Shown here piece by piece: positions 57,991-64,000 of a stretch of 64,000 nt of DNA. The translations under genes were made by a program, and so were the position numbers. Under the pieces are notes generated by a model. It was given only the letters and a program-made list of their open reading frames with translations. It was not told the origin of the DNA and ran no database searches. The stretch covers positions 1 through 64,000 of the forward strand of contig RYFE02000005.1 in assembly GCA_004138175.2 (NCBI GenBank). Reading direction: 5' to 3'. The stretch is from Chloroflexales bacterium ZM16-3. Its GTDB lineage: Bacteria; Chloroflexota; Chloroflexia; Chloroflexales; Chloroflexaceae. The stretch's first letter is position 1. The number at the start of each line of letters is the position of its first letter.

Positions 57991-58967
57991 CACGCGTGCC
58001 CGCGCACCGTGTGCGGGGTATAGGGCTCCTCCAGGGCCGCGATCTCCTCGGCGGACAGCGAGACCTCCAGGGCGGCGACGGCATCCTCCAGCTGATACAT
58101 CTTGCTGGCCCCGATGATCGGCGCGCTGACCGTCGGCTTGTGCAGCAGCCATGCCAGGGCCACCTGGGCGCTGCTCACCCCGCGCCGGGCGGCGATCTCG
58201 CCCAGCCGCTCCACCACCGCATAGTCGCCCTCGTTATACATCGCGTGCGAGATCGTGTCGGTGCGCCCGCGCACCGTCGCCGGCGCGGTGCCCTTCGGCC
58301 GGTTGCCGGTCAGGAAGCCACGGGCCAGCGGGCTCCACGGGATCATGCCCACCCCCTGATCCGCGCAGAGCGGGATCATCTCACGCTCCTCCTCGCGGTA
58401 GACCAAGTTGTAGTGGTTCTGCATGGTCACGAACTTCGTCCACCCGTGGCGCTCGGCCACGTGCTGGGCCTTGGCGAGCTGCCAGGCCCACATGCTGGAT
58501 GCGCCGATGTAGCGAGCCTTCCCCGCCCGCACCACATCATGCAGCGCCTCCATCGTCTCCTCAATCGGCGTCTCGCTGTCCCAGCGGTGGATCTGGTACA
58601 GATCCACATAGTCGATGCCCAGCCGCTTGAGCGAGCGGTCGATCGAGGCCAGGATATGCTTGCGCGAGAGCCCGCGATCATTCGGCTTGTCGCTCATCGG
58701 CTGGTAGACCTTGGTGGCGATCACGAGGTCATCGCGCTGGGCGAAGTCGCGCAGCGCCTTGCCCGTCACCTCCTCGCTCACGCCGAGCGAGTACATGTCG
58801 GCGGTATCAAAGAAATTGATACCTAGCTCAATCGCCCGGCGGAAGAAGGGCCGACTGGCCTCCTCATCAAGCACCCACTCGCGCCATGTCGGCGTGCCGT
58901 AGGTCATGCAGCCCAGACAGATCCGCGAGACCCTCATGCCCGTGCTGCCCAGTCGGATGTATTCCAT
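57990..58967 (-). CDS. Aldo-keto reductase
   Basis: A 325-residue NADPH-dependent oxidoreductase with the AKR (beta/alpha)8 fold. It begins MEYIRLGSTGMRVSRICLGCM; the catalytic Asp/Tyr segment is NFFDTADMYSLGVSEE, Lys is in LVIATKVYQPMS, and His in DLYQIHRWDSETPIEE. IPWSPLARGFLTG and the C-terminal ASKMYQLEDAVAAL cofactor region fit the group of YajO/AKR11-like proteins. The ATG at 58967 has GGAGG upstream. The physiological substrate is unknown. Confidence 0.92.
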   Translation of the reverse strand: MEYIRLGSTGMRVSRICLGCMTYGTPTWREWVLDEEASRPFFRRAIELGINFFDTADMYSLGVSEEVTGKALRDFAQRDDLVIATKVYQPMSDKPNDRGLSRKHILASIDRSLKRLGIDYVDLYQIHRWDSETPIEETMEALHDVVRAGKARYIGASSMWAWQLAKAQHVAERHGWTKFVTMQNHYNLVYREEEREMIPLCADQGVGMIPWSPLARGFLTGNRPKGTAPATVRGRTDTISHAMYNEGDYAVVERLGEIAARRGVSSAQVALAWLLHKPTVSAPIIGASKMYQLEDAVAALEVSLSAEEIAALEEPYTPHTVRGHA

Positions 58968-59142
58968 AGCGTTGCCCTCCATTGCAGTGAGATGATTCAG
59001 GCCCGCCCCAGGAGGCGTTCGTAGCAACTATATCTCTACGTCGGAGACGGTCGGCTAATTATTTGGTATAGACGAGCGAAGCGCCCTTTGTGGCATGATA
59101 TGGGTATCACATCCAGAATCAGATCACAGAAAACGGTTCGCC

Positions 59143-59458
59143 ATGGCCATTGTAGCATCAATCCCGTATGCCGACATCCCTGCCTTCCCGGATGTCCCGC
59201 CGCTGGTGCTGGCGCTGCTGGGCGACCACCTCCCCCCCGTGCTGGACTGGTTCACGGCCCGCGTCTACGGCCCGATGTTCGCCCGCTGCGCCGACCATCC
59301 GCTGGTGGCGCTGAAGCAGGAGAAGCCCGGTTACGCCCACCCGCAGCACCGCCTATCTGCTGGCCCAACTCAGCCTGCACATCATCGACGTGTGGCAGGA
59401 GGCGGCACCCGCATCACCAAGTGGGCGTCGCTCAGATACACAAAGCGCCACGTCGTAA
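59143..59458 (+). pseudogene. Frameshifted gene fragment, unknown
   Basis: From ATG 59143 the frame reads MAIVASIPYADIPAFPDVPP, VLALLGDHLPPVLDWFTARV, FARCADHPLVALKQ and then loses protein-like composition near 59330. In the +1 frame from about 59345 it regains it (STAYLLAQLSLHIIDVWQEA) and stops at 59456-59458. So there appears to be a frameshift or deletion joining two parts. The family is not recognised with confidence; a transposase N-terminus is one possibility. Confidence 0.4.
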
Positions 59459-59473
59459 CGACGTGGCGCTTTG
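59441..59473 (-). terminator. Perfect stem-loop downstream of tRNA-Lys
   Basis: Sixteen-bp arms caaagcgccacgtcgt and complement around a single base, 10 bp beyond the tRNA 3' end on the minus strand. No T-tract. Confidence 0.6.
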
Positions 59474-59482
59474 TGAGAGAAT

Positions 59483-59557
<75 letters not shown>

Positions 59558-59675
59558 GCTCACGGAGAGTGAGTATACTCGAAACGATCCGCACTGTCAA
59601 CTTGTGCCGACCGGGAGAATTTTGTACAATGTGCTCTAAGCAGATCGCGCCCTGATACCCAGATCCCCCCATCGC

Positions 59676-59750
59676 GCAATTGCAGATTGCAGATTGCAGA
59701 TAGGACGCAGCGCGCGCTGATCTGCAATCTGCAACCTGTAATCGCACAAG
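59676..59750. repeat. Inverted heptamer repeat (gcagatt)n / (aatctgc)n
   Basis: gcagatt x2 plus gcagata at about 59682-59702 faces gatctgcaatctgcaacctg at about 59718-59737 around a gacgcagcgcgcgc loop. Same family as at 43273 and 52756/52986. It lies just before the VanW gene start. Confidence 0.85.
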
Positions 59751-59752
59751 CT

Positions 59753-61660
59753 ATGCCAATAGATGACTACTACCAGGAGTACGGGCCGATCCGTCGGCGT
59801 CGCTCCAATCAGCCTGATGCGCCCGATGACGACGAGTTGCCGCCTGAGCCGCCGCGCCCCCGCCGCCCCCGCCGCCGGCCTACCCGCCGCCGTCACGCAT
59901 GGTGGGTCTGGCTCGTAGCGATCCTTGGGCTGCTCGTCGCTGCGCCGTTTAGCCTGCCCTACACCATCCAGCTCTTCTACGGCGACGCCGCCCTCCCCGG
60001 CGTGAGCGTCCAGGGCCGGCCGATGTCTGGCCTCAGCGGCGATGATATTACCGCCGACCTGCGCAGCCACTATGCTGGCTTCCTCGACCGCCCGCTCACC
60101 CTGGTCTACGCCGACCGCACATGGCAGCCCTCCCTAGCAGACCTCGGCCTCTCGTTTGACACGGCTGATCTGGCCCGGCAGGCGATCGCTGCCGGTCGCC
60201 AGGGCGGCCCGCTCACCCGTCTGCGCGCGCTCTGGCAGATCTACCGGGGCGACTTCGATATCACTCCCAGGCTGGTGGCCGACCAGCGCGTGCTCCAGAG
60301 CTACCTGCTTCAGATCGCCCCGGACGTTGAGCAGCCGCCCCAGGACGCTGCCCTTAGCATCGCCGCCGCGAAGGTTGTCGGCACGCCTAGCACGCCCGGC
60401 GTGCAGCTGCTGGTCGATGCCACCGCTAATGATGTGCTCCTGGCTGCCCAGGCGCTCAGCCCCCAGGATATCGCCATCCGCACCCGCTCCCTGCTGCCGA
60501 TTGTGGGCGATACCGCCCTGGTGCGCGCCCAGGCGCGCGCCGCCGATCTGCTCCAGAGCCCGATTGAGCTGACCCACAACGACCGCAGCTGGGTCTGGCC
60601 GCCTGAGAAGCTCGCCGAGCTGCTGCGCGTCGAGCCCGATGGCGATGGGCTCGCAGTGCGGGTGGACGAGAGTCTGCTCACCCAGTCGGTGGAGGGGCTG
60701 GCCCAGGTGGTGGACACCGGCACCGCCGAGCCGCGCCTGCGCTTCGGCGGCGGCCAGGTGAAGATTATCCAGGAGGGTAAGCCGGGCTGGCGTCTGAGGC
60801 AGGACGAGGCCGCCGCCCAGATCGCCGACCTGCTCCAGAGCAGCTCGCCCACCACCCGCACCCTGGCCCTGCCCGTCGAGCAGCTCACCCCGAAGATCAC
60901 GGAGGCCACCCTGCCGAGCCTCGGGATAAAGGAGCTGGTCGGCGAGGGGCTGAGCAGCTTCTCTGGCTCGGCCCAGTACCGCATCACGAATATTAAGGCT
61001 GGCGCCGCGCGCATGGACGGCGTGCTGATCGCGCCCGGCGAGGAGTTCTCCTTCAACCGCCAGCTCGGCGATGTGGACGAGGCCAACGGCTTTGTCGAGG
61101 GCTATGCGATCATCGGCAACCGCACCCAGCTTGAGTGGGGCGGCGGCGTCTGCCAGGACTCGACGACGGTCTTCCGCGCGGCTTTCTGGGCCGGCCTGCC
61201 GATCACTGAGCGTCACGCCCACGCATTCTATATTAGCTGGTATGATAGATTCGGACTCGGGCCGCAGGGCAACGGCCAGGGTATGGACGCCTCGATCTAC
61301 ACGGGCGTAAATGACCTGAAGTTCGTTAATGACACTGGCAACTGGCTGCTGATGCAGGCCGATGTGGATGAGGTCGGCCAGGTGCTGGCCATCCGGCTCT
61401 ATGGCACGAGGCCAAACCGGGTTGTGCGCCTGGAGGGGCCGACCATCACAAATGAGGTGCGCGCGCCTAGCGACCCGGTCTATATCAATGACCCCAGCCT
61501 GCCCACCGGCACAATCCACCAGAGCGACTCGGCCCGTGGCGGGCGCGATATCACCGTAGATCGGGTGATCACGCAGGGCGGAGATGAGGTGAGCCGCGAC
61601 GCCTTCTTCACGCGGTTTCGGGCCTGGCCAAATATTTTTGTGCGCGGAACGGGGAATTAG
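59753..61660 (+). CDS. VanW-family protein with peptidoglycan-binding-like domains
   Basis: A 635-residue membrane-anchored protein. A disordered Pro/Arg-rich N-terminus is followed by one helix (about 45-65, WWVWLVAILGLLVAAPFSLPY), then two YkuD-associated PG-binding-type regions (GVSVQGRPMSGLSGDDITADL; TWQPSLADLGLSFD), and a VanW domain (about 420-570): YRITNIKAGAARMDGVLIAP, GEEFSFNRQLGDV, GGGVCQDSTTVFRAAFWAGL, ITERHAHAFYISWYD, GMDASIYTGVNDLKFVND. VanW proteins occur in glycopeptide-resistance clusters and cell-envelope loci; the molecular role is not settled. ATG 59753 is chosen; an earlier TTG would translate repeat sequence. Confidence 0.9.
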   Translation: MPIDDYYQEYGPIRRRRSNQPDAPDDDELPPEPPRPRRPRRRPTRRRHAWWVWLVAILGLLVAAPFSLPYTIQLFYGDAALPGVSVQGRPMSGLSGDDITADLRSHYAGFLDRPLTLVYADRTWQPSLADLGLSFDTADLARQAIAAGRQGGPLTRLRALWQIYRGDFDITPRLVADQRVLQSYLLQIAPDVEQPPQDAALSIAAAKVVGTPSTPGVQLLVDATANDVLLAAQALSPQDIAIRTRSLLPIVGDTALVRAQARAADLLQSPIELTHNDRSWVWPPEKLAELLRVEPDGDGLAVRVDESLLTQSVEGLAQVVDTGTAEPRLRFGGGQVKIIQEGKPGWRLRQDEAAAQIADLLQSSSPTTRTLALPVEQLTPKITEATLPSLGIKELVGEGLSSFSGSAQYRITNIKAGAARMDGVLIAPGEEFSFNRQLGDVDEANGFVEGYAIIGNRTQLEWGGGVCQDSTTVFRAAFWAGLPITERHAHAFYISWYDRFGLGPQGNGQGMDASIYTGVNDLKFVNDTGNWLLMQADVDEVGQVLAIRLYGTRPNRVVRLEGPTITNEVRAPSDPVYINDPSLPTGTIHQSDSARGGRDITVDRVITQGGDEVSRDAFFTRFRAWPNIFVRGTGN

Positions 61661-61699
61661 TGTTGAGTGTTGCAACTCAACACTCAACACTCAACACTC
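61661..61699. repeat. Inverted heptamer repeat (gttgagt) / (actcaac)n
   Basis: tgttgagtgttg faces caactcaacactcaacactc; it fills the gap between the VanW stop and the next ATG, whose first A is the last base of a repeat unit. Same family as at 309-370. Confidence 0.85.
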
Positions 61700-64000
61700 A
61701 TGATCACATGTCCCTCCTGCGGCCACAATAACCCGCCAGGCTCGCGCTTCTGCAATGCCTGCGGGGCGCGGGTGGCCCCGGCAGATGATCTGAAGAATGC
61801 GGTGATCGCGGCCACGCCCGGCGCTCAGGCACCGGCGGTTGGCCCGACGATGCCGCTCCCGACGAGCGCTTCAGATCCCGAGGCCGATCTGCTCCAGGGC
61901 GCGCTGATCGGTCGCGGCGGGCGCTATGTGGTCGAGCGGGCGATCGGCAGGGGCGGCTTCGGCCAGGCATATCTGGTGCGCGACCAGCAGCTCGGGCGGT
62001 TCTGCGTGGCGAAGCGCCAGATGCCGAACCCGGCGTGGAGCGCGCGCATCCGCGAGCAGGCGTATAACAACTTCCGCCGCGAGGCCCAGCTGCTTAGCAC
62101 GCTCAACACGCCTGGACACCCGAATATCCCCGAGATCTTCGAGTACCTGCCCGAGCTGCACTGCCTGGTGATGAAGTATGTCGAGGGCCGTGACCTGGGC
62201 TGGGTGCTGGCCGGGCGCGGCGGGAAGCTGCCCCTCGACGAGGGGCTGGCGATCATCCGCGAGGTCTGCTCTGCGCTGGCCTATATGCACAGCCGTAGCC
62301 CCGAGCCGGTGCTCCACCGCGACATTAAGCCCTCGAACATCCTGATCGACAGCGAGGGCCGGGTCTGGGTGATCGACTTCGGGCTCTCGAAGGCCACGCC
62401 GGTGCAGGCAATCGCCGTCGATACCCAGCACACCCAGATGGCTGGCACCTTTGGCTTCACCCCGCCCGAGCAGTGGCGCGGCGAGGCGGTGCCACAGTCC
62501 GATATCTACGCCCTCTGCGCGACCTTGCACATGGCGATCACTGGCTACCAACCGACGATGGTTCGCTCGGATATGGAGGAGTTTATGGCTGGCAGGATGC
62601 TGCCATTCCCTCCCGCCCGCAGCATCGAGCCGGGTGTCCCACCGCTGGTGGAGGCGATTATCACCAAGGGCATGGCCTTCGACCCGGCCAGCCGACCCAC
62701 CTCCGCGCAGCTTCTGGCCGCCCTCGATACGATCCTGAACCCGAATGCCCGCGCCGACCTGCAGGCGCCCGATGGGGCAACTCTGGCCGATGAGGCCGCC
62801 CTGGCCCAGTGGGCCGAGGAGCACTGGAACCAGGCCGCGCCCTGGCTCTACAACAGCCTAGCCGACCAGGTGACGCGGCTGTGGGGGAAGAACCGCCTGG
62901 CTGGCGACATCCGCGAGATCGTCACCCGCAATGCCGCTGACCAGCACGCTGGCCTCGATGATCTGCTGGCCCTGCTCGACCCTGAGGGCTACGGGGCTGT
63001 CGGCCCGCGCCTCACCGCCGACCGCCGGCTGATCGACTTCGGCCAGCTCGGCCCTGAGGATAGCCGTGAGGAGATCCTGCAGCTGAGCAACGGCGGACGA
63101 CGCTACGTGCGCGTGGAGATCCAGGTGCCGCGCTGGGTGGTGCCGAGCGCGCTGAACGCCTCGCTACCGCCTGGCCAGAGCCGACGGCTGCGGCTCTCCG
63201 CCGACATGCGCCGCGCCACCGAGTCTGGCCGCCTGCGCGACGTGGTGCTGATGCGCGACCGCTCGGGGGCCGGGTTCCGCGTTGAGCTTGAGGCCAAGCT
63301 CTCGCGCTGGGGCGCTGTGATGCAGATGATCGGCGGGGCGCGCCGGGCGAACTGGGCGGCCGGCGATGTGCGCCAGCAGCGCCAGATCGGTGCCCACCGT
63401 GGTGGGGTCTGGGCGCTGGACGTTAGCCCCGACGGACGACAGATCGCCTCGGGCGGCTGGGACCAGCGCGTGCGGCTCTGGCGAACCGCCGACGGTGCCG
63501 CCGAGGGTGCCCTCGATGACCACGGCGGCAATGTGCTATCGGTGGCCTACAGCCACGACGGGCGCTTTCTGGCGGCGGCAGGTAACGCCGAGCAGATTAA
63601 GCTCTGGGCCGTGCGCGCCCGCCGCATGGTGCAGGCGATCAGCGGACACCACAGCTATCTGGAGAGCGTCTTCTTCAGCTCCGACGGCCAGCTGATCATC
63701 TCGCACAGCGGCGACGGGCGGATCTCCCTCTGGCGTCTGCGCGATGGCTCGCTCGTCCAGGAGATCCAGCCGAAGGTTGGCGGTCAGACAATCGCCATGC
63801 ACCCCGATGGGCGCAGCGTTGCGATAGGCTGCTCCGACCACGCGGTGCGGCTGTGGGGTATTCACGAGAATACGGTGCTGGGGACGCTCGCCGGCCACAG
63901 CGGCGGGGTGAACTGCGTGGCCTATGGGCGCAGCGGCGGCCTGCTGGCCTCTGGCGACGGCACCGGGGTTGTGCGGCTATGGGATCTTGATACGGGCACC
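61700..64000 (+). CDS. Zinc-ribbon / Ser-Thr kinase / WD40 protein, runs off the window
   Basis: 767 codons are present and the frame is open to the edge. A zinc ribbon CPSCGHNNPPGSRFCNACG starts at residue 4. A canonical Ser/Thr kinase follows (about 75-345): RAIGRGGFGQAYLVRD, VAKRQM, VLHRDIKPSNIL, VIDFGLSKA, FGFTPPEQW. A linker of about 200 residues with an IgFLN-like beta stretch (LIDFGQLGPEDSREEILQLS) leads to WD40 repeats from about residue 565: HRGGVWALDVSPDGRQIASG, HGGNVLSVAYSHDGRFLAA, and further units to the edge, several ending RLW or KLW. WD40 kinases of this type are common in Chloroflexota and cyanobacteria. The start Met directly abuts the repeat and has no Shine-Dalgarno. Confidence 0.92.
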   Translation, partial: MITCPSCGHNNPPGSRFCNACGARVAPADDLKNAVIAATPGAQAPAVGPTMPLPTSASDPEADLLQGALIGRGGRYVVERAIGRGGFGQAYLVRDQQLGRFCVAKRQMPNPAWSARIREQAYNNFRREAQLLSTLNTPGHPNIPEIFEYLPELHCLVMKYVEGRDLGWVLAGRGGKLPLDEGLAIIREVCSALAYMHSRSPEPVLHRDIKPSNILIDSEGRVWVIDFGLSKATPVQAIAVDTQHTQMAGTFGFTPPEQWRGEAVPQSDIYALCATLHMAITGYQPTMVRSDMEEFMAGRMLPFPPARSIEPGVPPLVEAIITKGMAFDPASRPTSAQLLAALDTILNPNARADLQAPDGATLADEAALAQWAEEHWNQAAPWLYNSLADQVTRLWGKNRLAGDIREIVTRNAADQHAGLDDLLALLDPEGYGAVGPRLTADRRLIDFGQLGPEDSREEILQLSNGGRRYVRVEIQVPRWVVPSALNASLPPGQSRRLRLSADMRRATESGRLRDVVLMRDRSGAGFRVELEAKLSRWGAVMQMIGGARRANWAAGDVRQQRQIGAHRGGVWALDVSPDGRQIASGGWDQRVRLWRTADGAAEGALDDHGGNVLSVAYSHDGRFLAAAGNAEQIKLWAVRARRMVQAISGHHSYLESVFFSSDGQLIISHSGDGRISLWRLRDGSLVQEIQPKVGGQTIAMHPDGRSVAIGCSDHAVRLWGIHENTVLGTLAGHSGGVNCVAYGRSGGLLASGDGTGVVRLWDLDTGT

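Noticed and set aside
60134-61690. 518-codon minus-strand frame opposite the VanW gene
   Set aside because: VanW motifs are clear on the plus strand; the antisense frame begins in a repeat and has no recognisable feature.

Overview
The window is about 64 kb of high-GC bacterial chromosome with long same-strand gene runs. The gene content (paired STPK/FHA/VWA proteins, a 15-haem cytochrome, cysteine-rich C-terminal tandem repeats in a secreted glycosidase, many short palindromes and heptamer repeats) suggests a Chloroflexota bacterium, probably class Chloroflexia. This is an inference; no marker gene here settles it. Both edges cut genes: trmD on the left and a kinase/WD40 protein on the right.

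Layout. 1-6.4 kb (minus strand): partial trmD, an alpha/beta hydrolase, a transglutaminase / alpha-E / circularly permuted ATP-grasp cluster, and an M20-type amidohydrolase. 6.6-10.5 kb (plus): a compact electron-transfer operon of 2[4Fe-4S] ferredoxin, FAD oxidoreductase, membrane cytochrome b-like protein and 15-haem c-type cytochrome. 10.7-19.5 kb (plus): an excisionase-like HTH protein, a secreted glycoside hydrolase, then a translationally coupled trio: a Ser/Thr kinase fused to an extracellular six-hairpin glycosidase-like domain, a GT-C-like membrane protein, and a lipoprotein copy of the same glycosidase-like domain.

19.5-39.4 kb (minus) is the centrepiece: one roughly 20 kb gene run that looks like a type VII (ESX/Ess-like) secretion system wired to protein phosphorylation. 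In transcription order it holds four WXG100-size proteins, a membrane-anchored pseudokinase (EssB-like in plan), a 2,871-residue FtsK/EssC-like ATPase with seven P-loops, a protein with an apparent ubiquitin-like N-terminus (EsaB/YukD-like) plus FHA, two VWA-TM-FHA proteins, an atypical Ser/Thr kinase, a PP2C phosphatase with a minisatellite tail, and a lipoprotein. Many junctions are ATGA overlaps. EsaA, EssA, EccB/D/E and mycosin are not visible, so this would be a reduced or divergent form.

40.4-64 kb is mostly housekeeping and transport: an MBL-fold/double cNMP-binding protein, a CPA1 antiporter, transketolase, a TauE-type permease, histidine phosphatase, RDD protein, FAD amine-oxidase-like enzyme, UbiA prenyltransferase, a heterodimeric ABC exporter, aldo-keto reductase, threonine dehydratase, tRNA-Lys(CTT), VanW protein and a zinc-ribbon/kinase/WD40 protein.

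The second theme is repeats. Several families of 7-bp tandem repeats, usually as inverted pairs, sit between genes, at gene ends and in frame inside coding sequences (trmD and both ABC exporter genes). GC-rich palindromes and a pair of MITE-like inverted-repeat elements are also present.
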